Translations under genes and position numbers: made by a program
Assembly: GCA_002344005.1 (NCBI GenBank)
Contig: DDTD01000088.1
Location: 14,755-42,672 of the forward strand
Origin: Ignavibacteria bacterium UBA2373
GTDB lineage: Bacteria; Bacteroidota; Ignavibacteria; Kapaibacteriales; UBA961
Length of the DNA stretch: 27,918 nt
Direction of reading: 5' to 3'
Shown here: piece after piece, positions 1 to 8,231 of the stretch
Numbering within the stretch: position 1 is the first letter of the stretch
Layout: every line of letters starts with the position of its first letter
The notes under the pieces: generated by a model
What the model saw: the letters and a program-made list of their open reading frames with translations, nothing else
The model's database searches: none
What the model was told of the DNA's origin: nothing

Positions 1-2
1 CA

Positions 3-179
3 TTGGATTCACCGGAGAGCACACACTATTACAGCGCGAATGTTGTCTATAATACGGGAGCCACACGTGTGCAATTAGGGTATGGGCGTGTGCGCGGCGG
101 CATTCTATGTGTTGGAGGGGTCTGTCGTTTTGTCCCCGCTTCCAATGGTGTATCCGTTTCTGTTTCCAGTTCATTCTAA
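3..179 (+). CDS. C-terminus of a probable outer-membrane protein (partial)
   Basis: An open frame enters from the left edge and ends at TAA 177-179, giving the last 58 residues of a protein whose start lies outside the window. The tail is rich in alternating small, hydrophobic and aromatic residues and ends in VSSSF with a terminal phenylalanine. That resembles the C-terminal beta-signal of outer-membrane beta-barrels. Proteins of the DUF6029 type often precede an Omp28-like gene in Bacteroidota, and the GYGRVRGG...CVGGVCRFVPASNG stretch would suit that family, but this is from memory. The next gene starts 24 bases downstream in the same direction, so the two are probably co-transcribed. Confidence 0.6.
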   Translation: MDSPESTHYYSANVVYNTGATRVQLGYGRVRGGILCVGGVCRFVPASNGVSVSVSSSF

Positions 180-203
180 TCATTATTTCAGGAGAATTAT
201 ATC

Positions 204-1085
204 ATGAGGACTTCACTGTATTCTCTTTGTATTGCAATAATTGCAGTAGCTTTTTTGAACGGTTGTGATGAAATTCAGTCACCGTATAAAAGAAACGTTG
301 ATGATAACAACAATAATAATAATGGCACATATATTCGTAAAGTATTTATTGAAGATTATACAGGGTATCGTTGCGGTAATTGTCCAAGGGCAGCCGAAGA
401 AGCATCACGTTTGTTAAAAACCTATGACACCAATATTGTTGTATTGGCATTGCATACAGGTTCAATATTTGCCCGACCATTTGGCTCAAAATTTAAACAA
501 GATTTTCGTACCGAAGCCGGTGAGCAATTATTTGCCGATTATATAGGCAATGCAGGGCAGCCCAATGGTACAATCAATCGAGCAATATTCGATGGACAAA
601 AAATTGTTGCCTATACCGGATGGGAAGAAAAATATTTGTCGGAAAGTAAAAAAACTCCTCTTGCATGGATTGATTTACAAGCACAAGTGGATGATGCATC
701 CGGCGAGGCAAGTGTAACGGCAACAATCACAGCTTTGGAAGATTTAAAACCTAATACTACTGTGGCATTCTATTTAGTCGAAGATTCAATTTTTTATTGG
801 CAAACCGATTATCGCATTAAAGCACCCGCCAGTCAAGATGTGGAAATTTATCATCGCCATGTGATGCGTGGGACTATCGGCAATTCCGGTGCTTATGGTG
901 AAAGTATTTCTGCCCAAGCAATTAAAAAAGGTACGAAAATCACAAAGACGCAGTCTATCAATCTCAAAGACAGCAGTAAATTCAGATTTTTACCTGACCC
1001 GAAACATTGCGGTGCCATTGCAATTGTTTCTGACCCCGATACGCGCGAGGTATTGCAAGTGCAAGAAATTCATTTCAAAAATTAA
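204..1085 (+). CDS. Omp28-like outer-membrane lipoprotein
   Basis: The 293-aa protein has a lipoprotein signal peptide: a hydrophobic stretch at residues 9-18 and lipobox LNGC with Cys21. It is therefore probably lipid-anchored to the outer membrane. A poly-Asn run (residues 35-40), encoded by AAC/AAT triplets, forms a linker to the mature domain. Residues 50-66 carry EDYTGYRCGNCPRA, with a CxxC pair at Cys57 and Cys60 as in the thioredoxin-like fold of Omp28-related proteins of Bacteroidota. The function of the family is not well defined. The start is supported by AGGAGAA seven bases upstream of ATG 204. A strong terminator follows. The tandem Asn codons are a slippage-prone site. Confidence 0.75.
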   Translation: MRTSLYSLCIAIIAVAFLNGCDEIQSPYKRNVDDNNNNNNGTYIRKVFIEDYTGYRCGNCPRAAEEASRLLKTYDTNIVVLALHTGSIFARPFGSKFKQDFRTEAGEQLFADYIGNAGQPNGTINRAIFDGQKIVAYTGWEEKYLSESKKTPLAWIDLQAQVDDASGEASVTATITALEDLKPNTTVAFYLVEDSIFYWQTDYRIKAPASQDVEIYHRHVMRGTIGNSGAYGESISAQAIKKGTKITKTQSINLKDSSKFRFLPDPKHCGAIAIVSDPDTREVLQVQEIHFKN

Positions 1086-1106
1086 TGACAATTTTTCAGT
1101 AATACC

Positions 1107-1142
1107 ATCCCTTCAAAAATTATTTTGAGGGGATTTTTTTTT
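1107..1142 (+). terminator. Rho-independent terminator after the Omp28-like gene
   Basis: ATCCCTTCAAAA and TTTTGAGGGGAT form a 12-bp stem (one G-T pair) around ATTA, followed by nine T residues at 1134-1142. It ends only five bases before the carbonic anhydrase start codon. Confidence 0.85.
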
Positions 1143-1147
1143 GACTT

Positions 1148-1687
1148 ATGGATATACATCGTAAAGCACTTATTCTTCCGTTCAAAGAATATACTCCAAT
1201 CATTGATCCGACAGTGTTGTTATGCCCGGGTGCTGTTGTACTTGGCGATGTTCATATCGGAGAATATTCGTCCGTATGGTTTAATACCGTGATACGTGGT
1301 GACGTTTTCCATATACGCATCGGACAAAGAACAAATATTCAAGATTTATCCATGCTCCATGTGACATATCAACGCTATCCTCTGATTATCGGCGATGATG
1401 TGACCATAGGACATTCTGCCATTGTTCATGGAGCAACAATTGAAAATTCCATACTTATTGGTATGGGTGCAAAAATATTGGATAGAGCAATTGTACGCTC
1501 CCATTCTATTGTCGCCGCCGGTTCTGTAGTGCGCGAAGGATTCGAAGTGCCGGAAGGAACATTAGTGGCTGGCGTACCGGCAAAAATTGTGCGTGAACTG
1601 ACAGAGCAAGAAAGAGAAAAAATTCGTCTGTCAGCACGCGGCTATATTGAATACGCCAAAGAATATAAACAACAATTTGATATATAA
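1148..1687 (+). CDS. Gamma-class carbonic anhydrase family protein
   Basis: The 179-aa protein is a left-handed beta-helix hexapeptide-repeat protein of the gamma carbonic anhydrase/YrdA family, usually a cytoplasmic homotrimer with metal at the subunit interface. The three metal-ligand histidines are visible: His71 (in NIQDLSMLH), and His89 and His94 (in GHSAIVHG). Hexapeptide repeats run from about residue 24 to 150 (AVVLGDVHIGEYSSVW, TIGHSAIVHGATIENS). Length matches the family. Many members of this YrdA-like group show weak or no CO2 hydration, so enzymatic activity is not assured. No good ribosome-binding site precedes ATG 1148 because the T-tract of the upstream terminator ends five bases before it. 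The beta-lactamase gene follows 24 bases downstream. Confidence 0.88.
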   Translation: MDIHRKALILPFKEYTPIIDPTVLLCPGAVVLGDVHIGEYSSVWFNTVIRGDVFHIRIGQRTNIQDLSMLHVTYQRYPLIIGDDVTIGHSAIVHGATIENSILIGMGAKILDRAIVRSHSIVAAGSVVREGFEVPEGTLVAGVPAKIVRELTEQEREKIRLSARGYIEYAKEYKQQFDI

Positions 1688-1711
1688 TTGTAAATACAAT
1701 TCTTTAGAAGC

Positions 1712-2605
1712 ATGAAAAACATTGTTCTTTTTTTTATTATGATGTGCTTTGGGATTGTGACTGTACAATCGCAAGACAAATTTGCAGAATTGCGTACTGA
1801 ATTATCATCCGTGATAGCACCTTTTCAAGGTACTGTGGGTATTGCAATGATTGATTTGCAAAATAATGACACATTAACCGTTCATAATTCCATCCATTTC
1901 CCGATGATGAGTGTCTATAAATTACCACAAGCAATTGCAGTATTACATGAAATAGACAAAGGCACTCTCTCATTACATGAAAAAATACGTATCACAAAAG
2001 ATATGCTGGACAATTTTACATGGAGTCCTCTTAAAGAACAACATCCCGGCGATACTCTCGAACTCACGATAAAAGAATTAATTGGCTATACTATTTCTTA
2101 TAGTGACAATCTGGCATGTGATGTGTTATTCGAGCGATTAGGAGGAACAAAAAACGTTCATCATTTTATTCAAAAAAGTGGATTTCCCCATATTATTATT
2201 CAGAACACAGAAAGAGAAATGGGAAAAGATAATAGTTTAATATATCAAAATTCTTCAACCCCTTTCGAGATGTGTCGTTTATTGAAGAAATTATATGAAA
2301 AAGAGCTGTTAAGCGATTCTTCGACTGCATTTTTATTTGAATGTATGACCACTAATTATACATCATCCGCACGCTTAAAAGGATTGTTACCTTCTGCTCA
2401 TACCGTTGCGCACAAAACAGGAACAAATGTTTCCGATTCTTTAGTATATGCTTGTAATGATGTGGGTATTATTTCTTTCCCGCATGGAAAAAGACTTGCA
2501 ATATCGGTGTTTACTATGAATGCAAAAGAAACGTACAAAGCAAGCGAAGAAATTATTGCAAAAATTTCAAAAAGTATCGATAATTTTTACGGTAAGACAA
2601 AATGA
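1712..2605 (+). CDS. Class A beta-lactamase (subclass A2-like)
   Basis: The 297-aa secreted serine beta-lactamase would hydrolyse beta-lactams in the periplasm. A signal peptide covers residues 1-20 (cleavage probably at VQSQ-DK). All class A motifs are present: the SxxK nucleophile Ser67-Val-Tyr-Lys70, SDN at 131-133, the omega-loop Glu167 in NTEREM, and KTG at 235-237. The NTE context and overall arrangement resemble the Bacteroidota A2 group (CfxA, CepA, PER types). Nothing is truncated, so the enzyme should be active. Spectrum cannot be read from sequence. It sits in ordinary chromosomal context with no mobile element beside it, suggesting an intrinsic gene. It overlaps the next gene by four bases (ATGA). 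Confidence 0.9.
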   Translation: MKNIVLFFIMMCFGIVTVQSQDKFAELRTELSSVIAPFQGTVGIAMIDLQNNDTLTVHNSIHFPMMSVYKLPQAIAVLHEIDKGTLSLHEKIRITKDMLDNFTWSPLKEQHPGDTLELTIKELIGYTISYSDNLACDVLFERLGGTKNVHHFIQKSGFPHIIIQNTEREMGKDNSLIYQNSSTPFEMCRLLKKLYEKELLSDSSTAFLFECMTTNYTSSARLKGLLPSAHTVAHKTGTNVSDSLVYACNDVGIISFPHGKRLAISVFTMNAKETYKASEEIIAKISKSIDNFYGKTK

Positions 2606-3156
2606 AATTCATAATTGAAACACAGAATCTAATTTTACGCGACTTCACTAACGATGATGTCCATGATTATTTTGCTATGGATTCATTACCGATTGTCCAT
2701 CGTTATCTGGGTGATAATCCCTTGCAATCTCTTGAACAAGCTACATATATTATTGAAAAAGTACGCAATCAATACGAGCAATATGGTATAGGTCGGTGGA
2801 CAGTCATTGAAAAATCCACAGGAAAATATGTAGGATGGTCAGGGCTGAAATTTTTGACTGAAATAGAAAATAATCGTTCTGAATATTATGATGTTGGTTA
2901 TCGGCTTCATCCCGATTTTTGGGGAAAAGGATATGCGACTGAATCGGCACAAGCTGCTTTAGAGTATGGGTTTACAACTTTAGTAGCAGAAAATATTGCC
3001 GGCTCATGTCATAAAGAAAATCATGCTTCGAAACGTGTCCTCGAAAAATGTGGATTGCGTTTTATTAATAGCTATCTATGGGATAATACTATTCCATGTC
3101 TGTGGTTGGAAATAACAAAAGATGAATGGCTCAATACAGTAAAAATTAAAAGCTAA
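2602..3156 (+). CDS. GNAT-family N-acetyltransferase (RimJ/RimL-like)
   Basis: The 184-aa protein begins with ETQNLILRDFTNDD, typical of the RimJ/RimL-like GNAT subgroup. These transfer acetyl from acetyl-CoA to amino groups of proteins or small molecules. Motif A is visible around residues 97-120 (VGYRLHPDFWGKGYATES, with the pyrophosphate-binding GKGYA), followed by motif B (ENHASKRVLEKCGL). The start codon overlaps the beta-lactamase stop (ATGA), indicating translational coupling. A drug-modifying role is possible but not shown by sequence. Confidence 0.85.
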   Translation: MKFIIETQNLILRDFTNDDVHDYFAMDSLPIVHRYLGDNPLQSLEQATYIIEKVRNQYEQYGIGRWTVIEKSTGKYVGWSGLKFLTEIENNRSEYYDVGYRLHPDFWGKGYATESAQAALEYGFTTLVAENIAGSCHKENHASKRVLEKCGLRFINSYLWDNTIPCLWLEITKDEWLNTVKIKS

Positions 3157-3306
3157 TGACATCAATACATACGCAGTAAGGAAGTAGTTCTGAGTGGTAA
3201 AAATTGAAAAATGATTTCCTTTTTATCATAAAAAAAGAAACGCATAACTCTTCCCCAACAATGTTTAAAACCACTATCGGGGAAAATAAGTCATATAAGA
3301 AAATAA

Positions 3307-4479
3307 TTATTCCGTTAAAGGAAGTGTATTTGATTTTCTCCGCAATTTAGCCATATAAAATCCATCATAATCATCAATAGGTGAAAAGCGTTTTTCTTCG
3401 ATACATTCCCACTGCTCATTGCTTTCGGACAGAAAATTATGGACTTGTTCTTCGCCTTCACAAGGAAATATGCTGCATACTACATATATCAATAATCCAT
3501 CGGGTTTAGTCATACGTGCATAGCGGCGCAATATATCTTTTTGTGTTGCGATTAAATTATCCATATCTTCTTGATCTAATCGCCATTTAGCATCGGGATT
3601 ACGTCGAAAAACTCCGCTGCCTGAACATGGCGCATCCAATAAAACACGGTCTGCGGAAGAGTCCAAACGTTTAATTGTTTTTGATGATGTAATGCGCCGT
3701 GTTTCTATAATGGACACAGAAGCTCGCCGCGCTCTGGATAGTAATTGATCTAATTTTTCTTCATAAATATCCAGACATAGCACGCGCCCTTTATTTTTCA
3801 TTAATGCAGCAAGATGCAAAGACTTACCACCCGCTCCGGCGCAGCCGTCAATTATACGCATACCCGGTTCAACATTACAAAAATGTGCCACATATTGCGA
3901 AGCGAAATCTTGAACTTCACATAATCCTTTTTTGAATGCTTCTGTCCTAAATAATCCGCGAATATTGCTGATTTCTACACATTCATTACTCACTATTGTC
4001 GGCTCAAGACCTTCCCTTTCCAATAATGTCACTAATTCGCTCGGAGTAGTTAATAATGTATTGGCACGAATATATACGCGAGGTGCTTTTTGTAAAGACG
4101 CAAAAATATTTTCATATCGGTCACCGAGTTGAGCAGAAGCAAAACTATCCATCCACTCTGTCACCGATAAACGTTGCTGTCTTGATAAAGACTGTATTTT
4201 ATCCGAAAAATCTATTTTTTCAATTGTACTTTCATACCATGCGCAGCCCGTATCATAGACCGAATCGCTTGCGGCAATTGCTTGAAAATGTCCGCCTTCG
4301 CGTAATATATGATAGACCCCCTCCGCAATAATCTGGCGAACATTATCATCCGTTAAACGATGATTCCTAAAAAAATATTCGATGGCTTTATCCGCATAAT
4401 AATCACGATCGAAAATATCATGTAATATATCCGCAATTGCGCTGAGTATATCTTTTTTTTCTGATGTTATTGTTTTCAC
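3307..4479 (-). CDS. RsmB-like 16S rRNA (cytosine-C5) methyltransferase
   Basis: The 390-aa protein is an S-adenosylmethionine-dependent m5C RNA methyltransferase of the NOL1/NOP2/Sun group. An N-terminal helical NusB-like region is followed by the Rossmann catalytic domain from about residue 130. SAM-binding motif I is DGCAGAGGKS (211-220), motif IV DAPCSGSG (282-289) has Cys285, and motif VI YVVCSIFPCE has the catalytic Cys335. Both cysteines of the two-cysteine mechanism are present. The likely substrate is 16S rRNA, as for RsmB, but other RNA targets are possible. The start overlaps the upstream oxidoreductase stop by four bases, so the two genes form an operon. It converges on the acetyltransferase gene. 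Confidence 0.85.
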   Translation of the reverse strand: MKTITSEKKDILSAIADILHDIFDRDYYADKAIEYFFRNHRLTDDNVRQIIAEGVYHILREGGHFQAIAASDSVYDTGCAWYESTIEKIDFSDKIQSLSRQQRLSVTEWMDSFASAQLGDRYENIFASLQKAPRVYIRANTLLTTPSELVTLLEREGLEPTIVSNECVEISNIRGLFRTEAFKKGLCEVQDFASQYVAHFCNVEPGMRIIDGCAGAGGKSLHLAALMKNKGRVLCLDIYEEKLDQLLSRARRASVSIIETRRITSSKTIKRLDSSADRVLLDAPCSGSGVFRRNPDAKWRLDQEDMDNLIATQKDILRRYARMTKPDGLLIYVVCSIFPCEGEEQVHNFLSESNEQWECIEEKRFSPIDDYDGFYMAKLRRKSNTLPLTE

Positions 4480-5492
4480 ATATTCTCCATGAGTAAAACT
4501 ACTTTTCCTGTTTGTGCGCCGCTCTGTAAATATCGAAAAGCTTCCGCACCTTGTTCTAAAAGAAATGTTTTTGCGATGATTGGTTTTATGCGATGTTGAG
4601 AAACAAATGCAAGCATTTCCGCAAAATCATTATCATTACCCATCGTTGAACCAATAATATGCACCTGTTTCCAAAATATACGATGAATATTGACATTACT
4701 CGGTGTTCCGGCTGTTGCGCCATAGATCACAATTGTGCCTCCGGGTTTGATTGCCTCAAGAGCATGATTGAACGTTTCTCCGCCTGTTCCGTCCACAATT
4801 ATATCAAAACCGCCCATAGATTTCATCAAAGATTTCCCAAAGTCCGGTTCTGAATAGAGAATGCCCCCTTTTGCACCAAGATGTTGCGCCATTGTAATTT
4901 TATCTTGTGAGCCGGATGTAACCCATACTTCTGCACCTAAAGCAAGAGCAAATTGTGCCGCACAAAGAGCAACACCACCACCGATACCTGTAATAAGCAC
5001 TTTATGATGGCTTTGGGCTTTTCCCTGCGTCATCAAAGCGCGCCATGCGGTAAGTCCCGCCAGCGGTAAAGCAGCACACTCCGCATCGGATAAATAGGAC
5101 GGTGCAGCATACACTCGATCGGCATCAACAATGCAATGATGGGCAAAAGTACCATAGGTAGGCATACCCAATACTTGAAAATTATTGCTTTGAGCTTTGA
5201 TGTCATCACCCCACATCAATGAAGGATGAATAATCACTCTCTGTCCGATAAGAGATTCGCTAACCCCTTCCGCAACATCACTTACATAACCACATCCATC
5301 AGACCCCACAATAGCGGGATACTGAATTTTTGCATAGAGACCTTGCTGTATCCACACATCGCGATGGTTCAACGCCGCAGCATGAATTTTTACCGTGACT
5401 TGATTGTTCCGCATTGGAGGTAAAAAGAAGTCCTCTACGGCAGGAATAGCATTTTTTTCTCGCAACACAAGTGCTTTTGTCACTAATGACAT
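4476..5492 (-). CDS. MDR-superfamily zinc-type alcohol dehydrogenase/quinone oxidoreductase
   Basis: The 338-aa medium-chain dehydrogenase/reductase has an N-terminal GroES-like domain (ALNHRDVWIQQGLY, VGSDGCGYV) and a Rossmann domain with the nucleotide-binding loop GIGGGV near residue 172. The four-cysteine structural zinc loop of classical alcohol dehydrogenases is absent, so this is closer to quinone oxidoreductase/enoyl-reductase-like members that use NAD(P)H. The specific substrate is unknown. AAGGAGAA eight bases upstream of ATG 5492 supports the start. It is transcribed divergently from the peptidase gene across a 68-bp spacer and overlaps the methyltransferase gene downstream. Confidence 0.85.
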   Translation of the reverse strand: MSLVTKALVLREKNAIPAVEDFFLPPMRNNQVTVKIHAAALNHRDVWIQQGLYAKIQYPAIVGSDGCGYVSDVAEGVSESLIGQRVIIHPSLMWGDDIKAQSNNFQVLGMPTYGTFAHHCIVDADRVYAAPSYLSDAECAALPLAGLTAWRALMTQGKAQSHHKVLITGIGGGVALCAAQFALALGAEVWVTSGSQDKITMAQHLGAKGGILYSEPDFGKSLMKSMGGFDIIVDGTGGETFNHALEAIKPGGTIVIYGATAGTPSNVNIHRIFWKQVHIIGSTMGNDNDFAEMLAFVSQHRIKPIIAKTFLLEQGAEAFRYLQSGAQTGKVVLLMENM

Positions 5493-5560
5493 CTATGAAA
5501 TTCTCCTTAAAAACAGTAATTTCGTAAAATAATGATACAAACTTCGCAGAAAGGATTGAC

Positions 5561-6118
5561 ATGACACAGTATATAGGCATACAATCGGACATTTTGGATA
5601 ATAATTTTGCTATGCAAAGGAACTCAATGTGGTGTTGGGCGGCATCAATTCAGATGGTATTGCGTTACTATGGTGTGTCCATTTCACAGGAAGCTATTGT
5701 GTTGCAATCTTTCGGCAAAGACCCGTGGGGCAATATTGCGAATAAGCCTGCCGGTTTTGATGTGATGACACGCCATCTGAATAAATGGGGTATAGATGTG
5801 AAAGGAGGTCATTATGAGGTTAGAGCAGCACTCTATCCGGGTGCACCATCCCCTTCTTTGCTTCTGCGAGAACTCAAAGCGCAAAGACCTGTACTTATTT
5901 CTTATCAAAGTCGCCCGCGCATGAATCATGCAGTGGTTTGTACAGCAGCAAAAATTGCTTTCGAGCACGGAGTGCCTACCATTAAAAGTATTGTGGTACG
6001 CGACCCCGCTCCATATAAAAAGAATATCGAAAAACGAGGACGCATTGAACACAGAGCTTTGACATTAGCACAAAAAACCGCCGCCTATTGGATAATTCGC
6101 GTTCGAAAATTGTCATAA
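5561..6118 (+). CDS. Papain-like cysteine peptidase (C39_2/AvrRpt2-like)
   Basis: The 185-aa protein carries the NSMWCWAAS signature of papain-like peptidases of the C39_2/AvrRpt2 type. The probable catalytic set is Gln19, Cys25, His123 (MNHAVV) and Asp148 (VRDPAP). No signal peptide is visible, and the protein is essentially one catalytic domain, so a leader-processing transporter role is unlikely. Target unknown. A good ribosome-binding site (AGAAAGGA) precedes ATG 5561. The gene stands alone, divergent from the oxidoreductase. Confidence 0.75.
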   Translation: MTQYIGIQSDILDNNFAMQRNSMWCWAASIQMVLRYYGVSISQEAIVLQSFGKDPWGNIANKPAGFDVMTRHLNKWGIDVKGGHYEVRAALYPGAPSPSLLLRELKAQRPVLISYQSRPRMNHAVVCTAAKIAFEHGVPTIKSIVVRDPAPYKKNIEKRGRIEHRALTLAQKTAAYWIIRVRKLS

Positions 6119-6354
6119 TTGATGTGTAAAAAGATTGTAGTATAAATAACTTATTACGGTCAATCATATTCGCAATGAATGAAGATTGAAAATTTTAGAC
6201 TGGGGAAAAATTTTGCGATAAATACCTGACACAAAAGCCGGAGTCAGTTTCGGCAAGACCTATGGTAGTTTCAACAATCAGAATAATGATTGATTGACCA
6301 TGTGTAAATTCAGTATTTTTGCAATTATCATTATCTTCACTTAGAGAATTTACT

Positions 6355-6684
6355 ATGACAGTACCTTTATCAAAACTTGCACATGCCCGTAGTGGCGACA
6401 AGGGCGATGCAGCCAATTGTGGCGTGATTGCCTATAAACCCGAATGGTATCCTATTATTCGCGATATACTCACTGTGGAAAGAGTTAAAAGTCATTTCGA
6501 GGGCATCACCTTAGGTGATATAGAGCGTTATGAATTGCCTAATTTGTGGGCTGTCAATTTTGTATTACATAATACTCTCGGCGGTGGTGGCACAGTATCG
6601 CTCAAACTCGATGCTCAAGGCAAAACCATTGCTTCAGCGATGCTGATGATGAATGTGGAAGTGCCCGATTCTCTTTTCGATTAA
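6355..6684 (+). CDS. AtuA-like small protein
   Basis: From ATG 6355 the product is 109 aa and matches what I recall of the C-terminal domain of AtuA (acyclic terpene utilisation): KLAHARSGDKGDAANCGVIA, then VERYELPNLWAVNFVLHNTLGGGGT, and a closing strand. In many bacteria this domain is a separate small protein next to a larger AtuA-like partner, but no partner is present here. Biochemical role is unclear. A TTG at 6319 could extend the frame by 12 residues, but those precede the conserved start and are not family-like. It lies six bases before the hydrolase gene, suggesting an operon. Confidence 0.75.
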   Translation: MTVPLSKLAHARSGDKGDAANCGVIAYKPEWYPIIRDILTVERVKSHFEGITLGDIERYELPNLWAVNFVLHNTLGGGGTVSLKLDAQGKTIASAMLMMNVEVPDSLFD

Positions 6685-6690
6685 ATAACA

Positions 6691-7539
6691 ATGTCTGACT
6701 GTATTCCTTTTATTTTCCGCCCCATTGCAGAAGATAATAATACGATAACGGGCGATATTCGTATAGGTGAATCAGCAACTGTTCATAGCCCCGTTCTCCT
6801 TATTCTGCATGGATTTAAGGGATTTAAGGATTGGGGCTTTTTTCCATATGTGGCAGAGTATTTTGCTCTTGAGGGCTTTATTACTATCACCGTCAATTTT
6901 TCTTTGAATGGTTATCGTCCCAATAGTGACCGTATCGAAGCACCCGAAGATTTCCATCATAATACCATCTCGCGCGAAATACAGGAAACACTTGCTCTTA
7001 TCGAAGCATTACAAGCAGGTACACTCCACCCATCTCTACATGAATATGCCAATAATCCTTTGTATATTCTTGGACATTCGCGCGGCGGCGGTATTGCTTT
7101 AGCAGCGGCGGCTCGCTCCTCGCATATCATGAAAGCCATTATATGGAATTCTGTTGCAACCTTCGACCGATTTACTCCTCGACAAAAACAACTATGGGCA
7201 GAATCAGGGGCTTTTCCGGTAGAAAATGCGCGCACCGGGCAGGCACTTTCTCTTGGTTTGGAGTATCTGCAAGATATTACAGAAAATGAACTTAGCATAT
7301 CTCCTGTCGCTATGGCAGCACAACTCCATCATACACCATTACTCATTGTTCATGCCGAACAAGATATGACAGTACCATTACGAGAGGCACATAAATTGCT
7401 ATATTCTTCGTCTGCACGAGCACAACTTCATGTAATTGCACGTACAGGTCATACCTTCGGGGCAGTGCATCCCTTTCAAGGAAGCACTCCCGCATTGGAT
7501 GAGGCACTTGCAGTAACGACAGATTTTTTGAAGCAATGA
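6691..7539 (+). CDS. Alpha/beta hydrolase (dienelactone-hydrolase-like)
   Basis: The 282-aa single-domain alpha/beta hydrolase has the oxyanion region LILHGFKGFKDW (37-48), nucleophile elbow GHSRGG with Ser130, acid Asp224 (AEQDMTVP) and base His253 (GHTFG), so the catalytic triad is complete. No signal peptide, so it is probably cytoplasmic. The substrate (ester, thioester or lactone) cannot be told. It lies between the AtuA-like gene and a lipoprotein gene whose ATG overlaps its stop by four bases. Confidence 0.82.
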   Translation: MSDCIPFIFRPIAEDNNTITGDIRIGESATVHSPVLLILHGFKGFKDWGFFPYVAEYFALEGFITITVNFSLNGYRPNSDRIEAPEDFHHNTISREIQETLALIEALQAGTLHPSLHEYANNPLYILGHSRGGGIALAAAARSSHIMKAIIWNSVATFDRFTPRQKQLWAESGAFPVENARTGQALSLGLEYLQDITENELSISPVAMAAQLHHTPLLIVHAEQDMTVPLREAHKLLYSSSARAQLHVIARTGHTFGAVHPFQGSTPALDEALAVTTDFLKQ

Positions 7540-7952
7540 AATTTATATTTGCAATAGTTTTTCTTCTGACATTTTCAGGATGTGAAGTTTTTGTCTTCGG
7601 TACAAAACGCACCTATGAACCGGAACCCACAAGGGAAACTTCCGTTGGTACTGTGTATTTGTTCAAGGCAGAATTGGACAGCATCAATGCACGTGCTGCA
7701 GCAGGTTTATTGGTACGTCCCACAGGCGATCCCATTTTAGCACTTGAACGTTATGAAATGGAAGATGATATTGCTCGTATGGGCAGAATATTATATGGTA
7801 TGCCCATCACACGTGTCAAAACGGATACACTTACTGCCAATTCGCATCGTTTGTTATGTGAATTTAATTATATGAAAAACGTTTCTTTTTCTGCCATTCG
7901 TATCCGCAATAAATGGTTTATTACTGATGTACAGGGTTTGCGCGAAGAATAA
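7536..7952 (+). CDS. Small lipoprotein of unknown function
   Basis: The 138-aa protein has a short lipoprotein signal peptide with lipobox FSGC at Cys16, followed by an acidic globular domain. I do not recognise a family. Residues 40-138 look like a compact mixed alpha/beta domain ending with FSAIRIRNKWFITDVQG, reminiscent of small periplasmic DUF domains, without firm assignment. It is translationally coupled to the hydrolase (ATGA overlap). Confidence 0.6.
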   Translation: MKFIFAIVFLLTFSGCEVFVFGTKRTYEPEPTRETSVGTVYLFKAELDSINARAAAGLLVRPTGDPILALERYEMEDDIARMGRILYGMPITRVKTDTLTANSHRLLCEFNYMKNVSFSAIRIRNKWFITDVQGLREE

Positions 7953-8231
7953 AAATGACAGCATATAATTGCACACAGAGTAGCTTTCCGTGACTTTATT
8001 CTGAATGAGTTGAAATGACAAGTAACACTTTGTTATTGAGTGATTTTCACAAAAAAATGACCCTTAATGACTTTGGGATAAAGGTTTCGGCAATCGCTTG
8101 TTATTTTGTGTTAAAGTTTTCTTAACCCTTATTCAAAGTGCTAAAAATGGCGACTAATGTGTAACTTCGCATTCAAAATTTCGTGATAGTCACACGCACA
8201 TTCATGTTTCATTCATAATATATTCAACAAT

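Noticed and set aside
3157..3306. Bidirectional terminator between the acetyltransferase and methyltransferase genes
   Set aside because: Only a weak TTCCCC...GGGGAA pairing with a long loop and no clear T-run is visible.
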